Assembly: GCF_003967175.1 (NCBI RefSeq)
Contig: NZ_AP018553.1
Location: 1,364,001 to 1,428,000 of the forward strand
DNA length: 64,000 nt
Source: Sulfodiicoccus acidiphilus
GTDB taxonomy: Archaea; Thermoproteota; Thermoprotei_A; Sulfolobales; Sulfolobaceae
Direction of reading: 5' to 3'
Each line of letters begins with the position of its first letter. The first letter of the stretch is position 1. Below, piece after piece: positions 54,931 to 63,534 of this stretch. The translations under genes and the position numbers were made by a program. Under the pieces are notes generated by a model that made no database searches, was not told the DNA's origin, and worked only from the letters and a program-made list of their open reading frames with translations.

Positions 54931-55042
54931 AGAATATCGCAGTGGCTACCGCACTCGACAAACCGATGACCAATAGACCCCCCAGTCCGATCTCCTTCTT
55001 AAGGGCCTTCGGCTCCCCCGAGTTAGGCTCTCTTGCTGACAC
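54931..55042 (-). pseudogene. Amino-acid permease-like gene, N-terminal fragment
   Basis: GTG 55042 followed by SAREPNSGEPKALKKEIGLGGLLVIGLSSAVATAIFFTD, the cytoplasmic tail and first helix of an APC-superfamily permease. The frame then runs into the TnpB-derived element at 54930. CATTTAAAGG about 24 bp upstream is a good TATA box, so a truncated transcript may still be made. Confidence 0.65.
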
Positions 55043-55149
55043 GGCCCAGGTCGTTTTTCACTATCCTTTAAATGTTTAAGTTTCATAATGCTTTATATTG
55101 TAACAAATGATTAAATATTGTCAACACCTGTATCAAATTTCACACGGAG

Positions 55150-55197
55150 CTAAGTTCCATAAGTCGATGAACCCTCTTCCTTCCAGGGCGAGGAGGA
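55150..55197 (+). mobile_element. Fragment of a TnpB element right end
   Basis: AACCCTCTTCCTTCCAGGGCGAGGAGGAAGTTAG resembles the right-end stem of the elements at 24443, 47875 and 51756. No left end or TnpB sequence lies beside it in the 100 bp upstream. It abuts the stop codon of the following secreted-protein gene. Confidence 0.5.
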
Positions 55198-55199
55198 AG

Positions 55200-56300
55200 T
55201 TAGGGGTAAATCAAAAGGAAGGCGGTTCTCGTCCCAGTTTGTGTGGAGTAACCTGAGGCGTAGACAGTACCCCCACTTACCTGCACGTCCGTTATGGAGG
55301 AGTTGACGGCCGTGAACACAGTCCTCATTCGTGTCAGGGAATGTCCCACTAGTAGGACGGCCCCCTCACGAGGTGATGACGTGGGGGAGTTGAAAGGTAC
55401 CCTGAGCGCCACCGCGTAAGTGCCCTGGCCGTACCCGAGCGCCGTTACGAAACCCAGTTCGTAGGTCAGTTTAACAGGCTCCACTCCGCTCGAGTTCACC
55501 GTAGCTAAGTATGTGTAGAGCACTAAGCTCCCACCTTGATTTCCGAACTTCACTCCTCCCACCATCCAACCTCCTGGAGTGGCAGCCGAGGCCAAGATCA
55601 CTCCTGGGAATCCTAGGGAGATGTTAACGAAGTTGCCGTCGAAGGTAGCGAGGGTAGCGTTGATATTTCCTCCTCCCACCAGGAACTCTTCTCCGGACGT
55701 CGATAGCGCGTCCAAGGTGTCAGCGGCCCCCAGCGGTCTAAATGGCTCGGGTAACTTCGGCGTGAGATCCACTAAGGTTCCGTTGTAGATCAAAAGGAAC
55801 GGGTACTGGAGTCCCCTCTGATTGAACCCGAAGGTGAAGGCCGTGCCACCTATCAGCCACCCTTCGCCGTAGGGCTCGGCGAAGTAAGCCTGCCCAACCT
55901 GGTAGAAACTTGGTAGTAGACTGGTGAGGTTTATCAGCTTTCCAGCGGACAATAAGAATACCCTGGAGTTTAGCGAAGAGTTGGTGTACTGGGCTCCCGC
56001 TATCATGTACGTTGAGCCGTTGAACGAAACATCGTAAATGGACCCGTTGGGGATGGAAACAGGCAGAGGAACGAAGGAGTGATTACTCACGTAATATATC
56101 CCTGCTAACCCGATCGACTGTGAGCCATCTATCACTACTCCACCTAGGAGGAGCCTCCCCCCACCTAGGTTCTGAACAGAGTTTATCTGGGAAAGCTGAG
56201 GGACTTGGAGCTGGATGAGTTTCGAGGGTTCCCTTAAGTAAGCGAAGGCCACTAGGGCCAGTGCCACTAGGACGATCGCCGCGACGACGTACCACTTCAC
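55200..56300 (-). CDS. Secreted or membrane-anchored beta-propeller-like protein
   Basis: 366 aa. N-terminal hydrophobic helix (VVAAIVLVALALVAFAYL) acts as signal anchor. The extracellular part has repeated units with GG-rich strands (LLLGGVVIDGSQ, EFLVGGGNINAT, GWMVGGVKFGN, GWLIGGTAFTF), suggesting a kelch/propeller fold, and many N-glycosylation sequons (NHS, NGS, NLT, NIS, NSS), common on Sulfolobales surface proteins. Function unknown. GTG 56300 follows TGATTTTAAC at a leaderless distance. Confidence 0.7.
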   Translation of the reverse strand: MKWYVVAAIVLVALALVAFAYLREPSKLIQLQVPQLSQINSVQNLGGGRLLLGGVVIDGSQSIGLAGIYYVSNHSFVPLPVSIPNGSIYDVSFNGSTYMIAGAQYTNSSLNSRVFLLSAGKLINLTSLLPSFYQVGQAYFAEPYGEGWLIGGTAFTFGFNQRGLQYPFLLIYNGTLVDLTPKLPEPFRPLGAADTLDALSTSGEEFLVGGGNINATLATFDGNFVNISLGFPGVILASAATPGGWMVGGVKFGNQGGSLVLYTYLATVNSSGVEPVKLTYELGFVTALGYGQGTYAVALRVPFNSPTSSPREGAVLLVGHSLTRMRTVFTAVNSSITDVQVSGGTVYASGYSTQTGTRTAFLLIYP

Positions 56301-56379
56301 GTCTGCCTTGTCTGTTGCTGGGTTAAAATCAGTTTTCTGAAGAGCTCTACCTATTAGTCAAATCGTCAAACTGTCGTCC

Positions 56380-57051
56380 GTGAAGAGGGAAATTCTCGCG
56401 GCTTCCGTGCTCGCGGTAGGCGAAGTGACTTCCCTACCGGCCTTCCTCGTGCTCGGCCCACTGGCGGTTGTTCTAGTGTGTACCGTCGATAGGAGGTTGT
56501 GGAAGGTTCCTGTCACTGCCGCTTTGGTGGGCTTCCTAGCTGAATTGGCCGGAACTAGGACTGGAGTTCCCTTCGGGCCCTATCACTACAATTCACCCTT
56601 CACCCACCTCGCGGTCCTAGGCGTACCTCTCCCTGTGGTCGACGCATGGTCCGTGTTCCTGTTGACCTCTTACTTAGCCTCAGCGGGCGTGGAGAGGCAG
56701 AGTTGGATTGTGGGAGCGCTCCTGGCCACCCTCTTGGACCTCTCGGTGGATCCCGTCATGGTGTCTGCCGGCTTCTGGAGTTGGAGAAGGGTAGTTGGAC
56801 CGACATGGTTCGGGGTACCTTGGACGAACTACGTTGGATGGTTCATCGTCTCCTTGCTCGCTCTCCGGATCTCGAGGACGAGAAACCTGAAAGTCGATGC
56901 TAGGCCGTTCGTCTTCCCTTACCTAGCTCTCCCCATGAGTTTCGCCGTCTCTGCGAAGCCTCAGTTGAGGGAACCACTGTATCTGGCGGCGGCGATCGTG
57001 ATCCTGTCGATCGTTTTCCTTTGGCTTTCCGCCTACAAAAGAGGGGGTTGA
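56380..57051 (+). CDS. Carotenoid biosynthesis protein, CruF/DUF422 family
   Basis: 223 aa with about seven membrane helices. The family signatures AELAGTRTGVPFGPYHYN (about residues 49-66), LDLSVDPVMVSAGFWSW and FGVPWTNYVGWF are clear. Members include CruF, the bisanhydrobacterioruberin hydratase making C50 carotenoids; the exact reaction here is inferred. GTG 56380; divergent from the secreted protein with 79 bp between. No other carotenoid genes are in view. Confidence 0.8.
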   Translation: MKREILAASVLAVGEVTSLPAFLVLGPLAVVLVCTVDRRLWKVPVTAALVGFLAELAGTRTGVPFGPYHYNSPFTHLAVLGVPLPVVDAWSVFLLTSYLASAGVERQSWIVGALLATLLDLSVDPVMVSAGFWSWRRVVGPTWFGVPWTNYVGWFIVSLLALRISRTRNLKVDARPFVFPYLALPMSFAVSAKPQLREPLYLAAAIVILSIVFLWLSAYKRGG

Positions 57052-57957
57052 GTGGGCTGAAAAGCCTTCTGTCGGGACTCTCATACGAATACTTGTTTTC
57101 CACGTGCTATTCTTATCGACGCTATCGACCCTCCTCAGCTGGATCGAGGATTCGACGAAACTGAGATTTAACCCTATGGGGGTTAAGGGGGTCCCCTTCC
57201 GTGAGGACTGATACCCTCTTATAAAAACGTTAATGAAGCTCCAACGTCTTCTAGACCTAACTGAAAGAGCTGGGTCGCACCCTCTGGACTGGGGGAACTC
57301 ACGCCCGTGGAGAGGAAACCCTCCGCGATCCCCCTTCCGTACTGTTCACAGAAAGGTTCCACTGAACCTCCGCTACGTAAGGAGATCGAGGTTCCTCCGA
57401 GGTGCGGGACTCACCGCGAGGACGCCCCGTCCGTGATGGCGGGGTAGTTCACGGAGTATCACTATGGTTCTTTCCTTCCATGGGATCTTGAGGTACTCGA
57501 CGAGGATCCCTCCTTTCGTAGGGGGAGCTCCGGCGTCCCCTACCGTTCCCTCCAGAGATGTATCCCGAACCCACGGTGGGAAAGATCAACCCTAGAAGGG
57601 GGAAACCCTTCCAGAGCTAGGAGGCATTGGAAAAGATCCAAAGCCTCTCCTTTCTAGAGGATAAGGTGATATAAACGTCCCTTGAAAATCTTTTCAGCGA
57701 CGCTGAGGCCTGGGCTAGATTTGAGGAAGGGATTCATAGAGAGGCTCGTCTCCTAAACTAAATCAAGATTCTGGGAGAACCACCACTCGATACGTGTATC
57801 TCGGCACCCGACGATCTAACTGAGACCTAAAACCAGAACCCACTGAACTCTGGAAGGGAACGCTAGACTGCGGGGATGGAGCAAGAATATAGGACTCCAC
57901 TAAGTTGTCTGTTGACGCTAAACAATACGGTTAAAATACATCAGCAAGTAGTAATTC
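57052..57957. other. Non-coding region of about 900 bp with nested element relics
   Basis: Apart from the relics at 57110-57640, I see no gene. From 57650 to 57957 the sequence is non-coding, with a TATA-like TTAAAATA at 57931-57938 that probably drives the downstream ABC exporter. Short remnants such as a 67-codon frame at 57233-57436 look like transposase debris. Confidence 0.5.
57110..57640 (+). mobile_element. Nested relics of two TnpB-element types
   Basis: An outer relic of the 24100 type begins near 57110 (TATCGACCCTCCTCAGCTGGATCGAGG) and resumes at about 57540 (GATGTATCCCGAACCCACGGTGGG...GGAAACCCTTCCAGAGC). Between them, about 57187-57445, sits a relic of the other type, which ends in GACGCCCCGTCCGTGATGGCGGGG like the end at 39633. 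One element therefore seems to have jumped into another, after which both decayed. Confidence 0.45.
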
Positions 57958-58014
57958 GTGAACCCGTTGTTTTCTTGGGGGTGACCTAGGTCGCACTCGA
58001 TCGAAGTTCTGGAT

Positions 58015-58920
58015 GTGTCCAAGGAATTCAGAACTAAGGGAAGTTCCTTGTGGGCCCTCAGGGACGTGAATTTGAAAGTGGATGGTTCGGCGGTGGCGGT
58101 AATAGGTCCCAACGGAGCAGGGAAGACGACACTAATAAAGGTGATCGCCACGCTCGTGGAGCCAACTACTGGTGACGTGCTGGTGAACGGACTCAGCGTC
58201 AGGAGGAAAGCTAGAGAAGTCAGGAGACAGATCGGATTAATGACGGTGAGTGACAGGGTTTTCTACTTCAGACTCACCGGGTTCGAGAACTTGGTCTTCT
58301 ACGCCTCTCTCTACGATCTATCCCTCTCCGAAGCGAAGTCAAGGGCTAGGGAATTGATCTCTATAGTCGGCCTAGATGAGTGGGGTGATGTGCAAGTGAT
58401 GAAGTACAGCCTCGGGATGATGAGGAGGTTGGCCCTCGCTAGGGCCCTCCTACACGATCCATCTGTGCTCCTATTGGACGAACCGACTCTAGGGGTAGAC
58501 GTGGTGTCGGCCAGGAAGATGAGGGAACTGGTCAGAGAGCTAAGCAGGGACAGAGCGGTTCTGTTCACGAGCCACTACATGAAGGACGTAGAGGAGATAG
58601 CTTCCTACATCTACGTCATAAAGGAAGGAAGGATAGTGGAGAGTGGCACGCCTTCGTCCTTGAAGTCCAAGTACTCCATGCTGGAAGCGGCGGTCTCTAG
58701 AAACTCCCTCCCAGAGCAACTCTGGAGGTACGTCGTGGAGGAAAGAGACGGGAGCCTGATACTCAGGGCACCTCAACAGGAGCTGGAGAACTTGGATGTG
58801 GAGTGGAAGAGGAAGGTAGAGACGTCCCTAGAGGACGTCTACGTTGCACTAGTGGGGGAAGGGAAAATGGACGTCAGGCTCTACCAGAACAGGAGGAGAG
58901 GTGGCTGGACACGTCAATGA
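58015..58920 (+). CDS. ABC transporter ATPase (ABC-2 exporter)
   Basis: 301 aa. Walker [14 protein letters not shown]-loop region RRQIGLMTV, signature [15 protein letters not shown] (a degenerate LSGGQ), Walker [13 protein letters not shown], switch His FTSHYM; a C-terminal substrate or regulatory segment of about 80 residues follows. The family N-terminus ([10 protein letters not shown]) continues upstream of GTG 58015 in the same frame but is closed by TGA 57982-57984. The leaderless position for TTAAAATA would be GTG 57958, which is in frame across that TGA. ATGA overlap with the permease. Confidence 0.88.
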   Translation: MSKEFRTKGSSLWALRDVNLKVDGSAVAVIGPNGAGKTTLIKVIATLVEPTTGDVLVNGLSVRRKAREVRRQIGLMTVSDRVFYFRLTGFENLVFYASLYDLSLSEAKSRARELISIVGLDEWGDVQVMKYSLGMMRRLALARALLHDPSVLLLDEPTLGVDVVSARKMRELVRELSRDRAVLFTSHYMKDVEEIASYIYVIKEGRIVESGTPSSLKSKYSMLEAAVSRNSLPEQLWRYVVEERDGSLILRAPQQELENLDVEWKRKVETSLEDVYVALVGEGKMDVRLYQNRRRGGWTRQ

Positions 58921-59717
58921 GAGCTAGGCTCTACGCTTTCCTCTACCTAAGGGGTTTCAAGATATGGTACAGCTACAAGACTCAAATGGTGCTGAACGTA
59001 TTGAGCTGGGTCCTTCCAGTCTTTACATACTACTTCGTTGGGACATCCCTTGGGAGAACGTTGGTCTCCTCAACTGGAGTCACGAACTACACGGCCTTCA
59101 TTGTGGTGGGACTAGCATTCCAGGGCTACGTGTCCTCCGTCATAACCACTCTGAGCCAACGGATAAGGAACGAGCAGCTCTACGGGACTATAGAGTACTA
59201 CCTACTATCACCCCTCAACGTGACTGGCTTCCTCCTTTACTCCGCGCTTTGGGGGTTCACACTGAACACAGTTAACGCAATCGTAATATTGGCGGCGGGA
59301 CTCGGACTGGGGGTACGATACGCAGTAACGGATCTCCCTATGACCCTCCTCATAGTGGGCGAGCTCATCCTGTCTACCCTCGGCCTCGCCATGATAGCTG
59401 GCGGAATCTCGGTGGTAGTTAAGGCGGGAAACCCCATATCTTTCTTCTTTTCCACCTTCACCTCCCTGATGTCTGGAACGGTCTTTCCCGTCACCGTCCT
59501 GCCGTACGCTGTGAGACTAGTGAGTTACGCCCTCCCCTTAACTTGGGCGCTCGAAGGTCTCAGGGACACATTGCTTCTGGGAGCTTCCGTGGCGTCAGTT
59601 TTGAGGATAGTGGAAGTCCTGGCCCTCTTCGACGTCGTGCTCCTTCCTCTCGGCGTCGCTGTGTACCATTGGTGCTTCGAGCTGGCTAGGAGGAACGGAA
59701 CGCTGGGAGAATATTGA
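58917..59717 (+). CDS. ABC-2 type permease
   Basis: About 266 aa from ATG 58917, which overlaps the ATPase stop; a longer frame from 58803 would overlap the ATPase by 118 bp and is rejected. Six hydrophobic helices, the first cytoplasmic region [20 protein letters not shown] and the ABC2 loop [23 protein letters not shown] are typical of DrrB/ABC2_membrane proteins. Together with 58015-58920 it forms an exporter of unknown substrate, the second ABC-2 pair in this window. Confidence 0.87.
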   Translation: MRARLYAFLYLRGFKIWYSYKTQMVLNVLSWVLPVFTYYFVGTSLGRTLVSSTGVTNYTAFIVVGLAFQGYVSSVITTLSQRIRNEQLYGTIEYYLLSPLNVTGFLLYSALWGFTLNTVNAIVILAAGLGLGVRYAVTDLPMTLLIVGELILSTLGLAMIAGGISVVVKAGNPISFFFSTFTSLMSGTVFPVTVLPYAVRLVSYALPLTWALEGLRDTLLLGASVASVLRIVEVLALFDVVLLPLGVAVYHWCFELARRNGTLGEY

Positions 59718-59764
59718 TGTGGCTCGAAGCAAACTAATATTAACCTTAAGAACACAACTCAACT

Positions 59765-60076
59765 ATGTTGTTCCTTCTTTGGTTCAAAATTTCTCAGCCC
59801 CACAACCTGGATCAGAGGGGGCTAATGTCTGTCTGGAGGAGGGAGGCTGAGGCTGCCTTGCCGGCCGTTAAGACGGGAAAGGTGAAGGCACTGTATAAAG
59901 TGAGCGGGAGGAGGGAGGTGGTGGCCGTAGTCGATGTGGAGTCCCACGAGGAGCTGGACGAACTCCTGGAGGGGTTGCCAATAGTGAGGGAACTGGGACA
60001 CTCCGTGACCGTGGAGGTGCACGCAATTCACCCTTACGAGAACTTCTATGAGCTGACTAAGAAGCTTTCAAGTTGA
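59765..60076 (+). CDS. Muconolactone delta-isomerase-like protein
   Basis: 103 aa. N-terminal MLFLLWFKISQPHNLDQ, middle RREAEAALPAVKTGKVKALYKVSGRREVVAVVDVESHEELDELLEGLP and C-terminal VTVEVHAIHPY follow the muconolactone isomerase pattern. The known reaction shifts a double bond in aromatic breakdown. In archaea without a full catechol pathway the role may differ. It lies before a CitE-like lyase and a cyclase in the same direction. Confidence 0.75.
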   Translation: MLFLLWFKISQPHNLDQRGLMSVWRREAEAALPAVKTGKVKALYKVSGRREVVAVVDVESHEELDELLEGLPIVRELGHSVTVEVHAIHPYENFYELTKKLSS

Positions 60077-60109
60077 TGGTTATTTAGCCTATCCGCCTAT
60101 TTTTTCGTT

Positions 60110-60916
60110 GTGAGAAGCCAACTCTACGTTCCTGGGAACAACGAGAAGATGATCAGGAAGTCCACTCAGCTCCCGGCAGACTCTGTAGTACTGGATCTGG
60201 AGGATGCGGTTCCTAACGTCGAAAAAGCTAAGGCCAGGGATCTCCTCTCGTCCCTGTTTTCGGAGCTAGACTGGGGGAAGAGGAGGGTCTGCGTCAGGGT
60301 TAACCCCACTTACACGCTCCACTACTACGATGACGTCAAATGGGTGGTCTCCCAAGACAAGGTCACCTGCCTCTTAGTTCCCGAGGCGGAAGACGGTCTA
60401 TCTTCCCTGCATAGGGCCACCGGGAAGGATGTGGAGCCCCTGATCGAGACTGCCCGTGGGCTCCTCAAGGTGCAGGACATAGTCAGAGAAGAAGGTGTGT
60501 TCGCGGTGTCCTTCGGCTCGGCTGACCTAGCCCTCTCCATGAACGGAGACCCTTCAGTCCTGGGGACAAACCAGTATATCCGTACTGCGGTAGTCGCAGC
60601 CGCTAGGGCCTACGGGGTGGAGCCTCTGGACAGAGTCTTCTTCGATCTCAGGGACTTGAGCGGATTCGAGTCCGAGTGTAAGAGCGCCAAGTCCATGGGT
60701 TACTCTGGAAAACAGGTTATCCACCCAGTTCAAGTGGACGTCGCCAACAAGGTGTTCTCACCCACGGAGGAGGAGGTGAGGTGGGCCAAGAAAGTGGTTG
60801 ATATCTACGAGTCACGTTCAAGGGAAGGTAAGGGGGCTTTGAGGATCGACGACAGGCTAGTGGACGCCGTCCACTATAGGATGGCCAAGAGGATCCTGGA
60901 TTCGTTAGGGGGATAG
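60110..60916 (+). CDS. HpcH/HpaI aldolase/CitE-like lyase
   Basis: 268 aa TIM-barrel enzyme of the citrate lyase beta/malyl-CoA lyase group. RSQLYVPGNNEKMIRKS, SVVLDLEDAVP with the metal-binding acid, VRVNP, PLIETARGLL, VSFGSADLALSMNGD and SGKQVIHPVQV are the family landmarks. Likely cleaves or forms a malyl-CoA or citramalyl-CoA type bond. GTG 60110 is about 26 bp after GGTTATTTAG, a leaderless promoter. Confidence 0.87.
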   Translation: MRSQLYVPGNNEKMIRKSTQLPADSVVLDLEDAVPNVEKAKARDLLSSLFSELDWGKRRVCVRVNPTYTLHYYDDVKWVVSQDKVTCLLVPEAEDGLSSLHRATGKDVEPLIETARGLLKVQDIVREEGVFAVSFGSADLALSMNGDPSVLGTNQYIRTAVVAAARAYGVEPLDRVFFDLRDLSGFESECKSAKSMGYSGKQVIHPVQVDVANKVFSPTEEEVRWAKKVVDIYESRSREGKGALRIDDRLVDAVHYRMAKRILDSLGG

Positions 60917-60957
60917 GGGGCCCAAACGTTCTTAACAGGGTAACTCCACATAACTCT

Positions 60958-61571
60958 ATGGCTCGAGCTCTAGATCTTTCCCTAACCGTTGAGGAAGGGA
61001 TGCCGTATTACCCAGGAGATCCGGTACCATCAGTTAAGCAATTCAAGAGCCTCGACAAGGACGGAGTCAACCTCAAGGAGATCCACCTGGGGAGCCACAG
61101 TGGAACGCATGTTGATGCTCCAGCTCACTTCGTCAAGGATGCACCTTCCCTAGATCAGTTAGACCCTATGGCCTACTCTGGAACGGCCATCGCCATTAAA
61201 GTGGACGGAATAGTGAAAGTGACTGACGTTCCCCCAAGGGGGAGATAGTCCTGTTCTACACCGGGACTAACAGGAATTGGAGGCCCGGCTGGAGGATGGA
61301 TTCCTTCGGCTACGTGGAGCCCGAGGCCGCCAAGGAGCTCGTGAAGAGGGGATTCAAGGTAGTTGGCATAGACTCTCCGAGCGTCGAGATGCCGAGGTTC
61401 AGGGAGCCAGAGACTCACAGGACCCTCCTGTCCAACGGTGTACTCATAATCGAGAACTTAGCTGACTCCTTGTCGCAACTTGTCGGGAAGACGTTCAAGC
61501 TCTACTGCCTCCCCATAAAGGTCAGAGAGGGCGACGGAGCACCTGCAAGAGTGGTGGCGGTGCTCGACTGA
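60958..61571 (+). CDS. Cyclase/kynurenine formamidase-like hydrolase, split by a frameshift
   Basis: A metal-dependent amidohydrolase of the Cyclase family. The first frame has DLSLTVEEGMPYYPGDP and the HSGTHVDAPAHF metal motif (about residues 46-58), ending at PPRGR. The second frame continues as EIVLFYTGTNRNWRPG, GYVEPEAAKELVKRGFKVVGIDSPSVE and IENLADSLSQLVGK. A sixth G in the G5 run 61238-61242 joins PPRGEIVLF as in the family. Restored length is about 205 aa. ATG 60958. It could hydrolyse N-formylkynurenine or another cyclic amide or lactone. Confidence 0.85.
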
Positions 61572-62218
61572 GTCTCCTAACGCGTATTAGACTGGGTTCC
61601 GTAAGGGCTTCCCGCGTGTCATTCCTGCGTTAAAGGGTGGGAGTGCCCTATAAGAGGCCGTCCTCGAAGGGTTTTAACTACCCCCACCCTGACGGACGTG
61701 GCGTCCTTGCGACCTGGGTTTCCCATTCCCTGAGCCAACCAGGTCCCCTCACCGCGAAGGAGGAACGGTGTGGAAGGGAGGTTACGAGTTTCGTCCTTCA
61801 CCGAGTTCCCCGCGGTCACTAGGTATCCAACTTTACGGGAGAGGTGCGATCGCTCTCGTTTCGCGAGCGAAACGTTTCTACGGGTGGACCTTCCCCGGGG
61901 AAGGGACTTTAACCCCCTCAAACGTCAATAAAGTTAAACCCTTGAGGAATTCCTCCGGCCTCCTAGTTCTTAGGGGAGTCGAGGAACTGTCTCATTGGCA
62001 CTCCCTCGCCAATCCTATCACAACTTCAATGGGGCTGAGGAGAGTCTCTAAAAGGGGTTTTCCTCGACGCGCGTTCAGACCAACTTTCCCTCCCTAGATG
62101 ACGAGTCCTTCGTCGCTTTTCCCTTCCGTCGGGGCGGGTGCAACTCACCGCTATGCGACCTACAGTACGTCAATCTGAACAACCGAATTTATAACCAGGG
62201 CCTTGTTTGAAATCCTTC
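61572..62218. other. Non-coding region of about 650 bp rich in palindromes
   Basis: A short open frame at 61637-61822 (KRPSSKGFNYPHPDGRG) may be debris of a transposable element. Two exact palindromes stand close together: CGTTTCGC-GA-GCGAAACG at 61857-61874 and the 16-bp CCTTCCCCGGGGAAGG at 61889-61904. TTTATAAC at 62188-62195 is the promoter of the HIT gene. Confidence 0.5.
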
Positions 62219-62635
62219 GTGTGTCTCTTCTGCGACATAGTGAGGGGAGAGGCCAAGTCGTTCGTGGTTTACAGGGACTCAGATTACACGGCCTTCTTGG
62301 ACAGGTACCCCATATCACCTGGGCACACCTTGGTTGTGCCTAACAGACACTTCCAGGACTACGTGTCGACAGATGAGGACGTGTTGATGGGCATCCAGCC
62401 GGTCATAAGGAGGGTAGCGAGGGGAGTGATGAAAGGCCTGGGGGCCGACGGAGTCAGGATAGGCACTAACGTTGGAAGGAGTGCAGGACAGGTCATATTC
62501 CACCTCCACTTCCACGTCATACCGACGTGGTCAAAGGGGATACCCCCGAGGTTCAATTCCTTCGTTCCTAGGAAGGAGATGTCTGACGAGGAGTTCGAGA
62601 TCGTCAGATCCGCGATAGCGGAGGCTTTGATGTGA
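62219..62635 (+). CDS. HIT family hydrolase
   Basis: About 138 aa. GTG 62219 (MCLFCDIVRGEAKSF) is preferred over TTG 62207, since TTTATAAC at 62188-62195 is 28 bp before it and the MC-FCDI start is typical. Histidine triad HLHFHVIP at about residues 100-107. Zn-type Cys pair at the start. Hydrolyses nucleotide polyphosphates or phosphoramidates. Overlaps the next gene by 4 bp. Confidence 0.9.
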   Translation: MCLFCDIVRGEAKSFVVYRDSDYTAFLDRYPISPGHTLVVPNRHFQDYVSTDEDVLMGIQPVIRRVARGVMKGLGADGVRIGTNVGRSAGQVIFHLHFHVIPTWSKGIPPRFNSFVPRKEMSDEEFEIVRSAIAEALM

Positions 62636-63480
62636 TCTATACTTGGCTGTTCCTAGGGCTATACGTTTCCTCCATGTTCGTTGGAAGAGCTCTGAAGCTA
62701 GACGGCTCCAGGCTCATGACTCCCGTGGTTTTAGTTCTCGTATTCACGGTGAGCGCTTGGGCTTCGACGGAGGTGGTGGTGAGGGAACTGGAGGGGCTCC
62801 TTTTCCGCTCACTGGCCTTCACAGCGATGTTGGTTCTCCTCACGCTGGGTATTGGCGCTCTATTGAGGGGTGGGAGGGGAAACCTCGGTGAGGTGAAGTC
62901 CTCCTTCCCCTTCCAGTATCCAGCGGCCCTAGTTGCGGGTTGGGTCTTCGGGATCCTGTTTAGGACCCCCCTCTACTCCTCAGTAGTGACCTGTGAGCTC
63001 TACGTTCTCGCCGTTGTGGTAGGTATTTCTATGTGGAGGGGACTGTCGTTGAGGACAGTGCGAGCAGGAGGGGCCAGGGCCCTCCTGTCCACTGCGGTGG
63101 CGCTCTTAGGTTCGGCAGTTGGAGCAGGTCTCTTCTCGTTCCTCACGGGGCTGAGATTTAACGTGGCGTTGGGGATAGCGCTGGGGATGGGGTGGTACAG
63201 CTTCACGGGTCCGGCGATCGCCGCCTACGTCTCGCCTTACTACGGGGTCGTGGCGTTCCTTGTAAATTTCCTCAGGGAACAGGTGACCTACGTCTTGGTG
63301 CCGGCCCTGAGGAGGGACGAGGTGGGGCTCCTCGCCCTCGGAGGCGCCACCACAATGGACGATACGTTACCCGTCTTCGTCTCCACCTTCGGCCCGGAGG
63401 CAGGAGTGAGCGCCGCCGTCAATGGCGTGATCCTCACTCTCATCGTTCCCATCCTCGTTACCACGGTAGTTTCGATCTGA
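62632..63480 (+). CDS. LysO-family (YbjE) amino acid exporter
   Basis: 282 aa with about eight helices. The C-terminal half has the family motifs GMGWYSFTGPAIAAY, VNFLREQVTYVLVP and GGATTMDDTLPV, the last containing the acidic residues needed for lysine export in LysO. N-terminal DUF340-type half. Likely exports lysine or a related basic amino acid or analogue. GTG 62632 is coupled to the HIT gene. Confidence 0.85.
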   Translation: MIYTWLFLGLYVSSMFVGRALKLDGSRLMTPVVLVLVFTVSAWASTEVVVRELEGLLFRSLAFTAMLVLLTLGIGALLRGGRGNLGEVKSSFPFQYPAALVAGWVFGILFRTPLYSSVVTCELYVLAVVVGISMWRGLSLRTVRAGGARALLSTAVALLGSAVGAGLFSFLTGLRFNVALGIALGMGWYSFTGPAIAAYVSPYYGVVAFLVNFLREQVTYVLVPALRRDEVGLLALGGATTMDDTLPVFVSTFGPEAGVSAAVNGVILTLIVPILVTTVVSI

Positions 63481-63503
63481 CGACCTGAGCGATCTTGCAA
63501 GAG

Positions 63504-63513
63504 TTATATATAT
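63504..63513 (+). promoter_or_regulatory. TATA box of the R2-like gene
   Basis: TTATATATAT centred 27 bp before ATG 63535; the strongest TATA box seen in this part of the window. It suggests the interrupted gene downstream is still transcribed. Confidence 0.65.
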
Positions 63514-63534
63514 GTCGCAAATTTCATGTATATT

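Noticed and set aside
58803-58916. Longer N-terminus of the second ABC permease
   Set aside because: It would overlap the ATPase by 118 bp with arginine-rich, non-family sequence; ATG 58917 gives the normal start.
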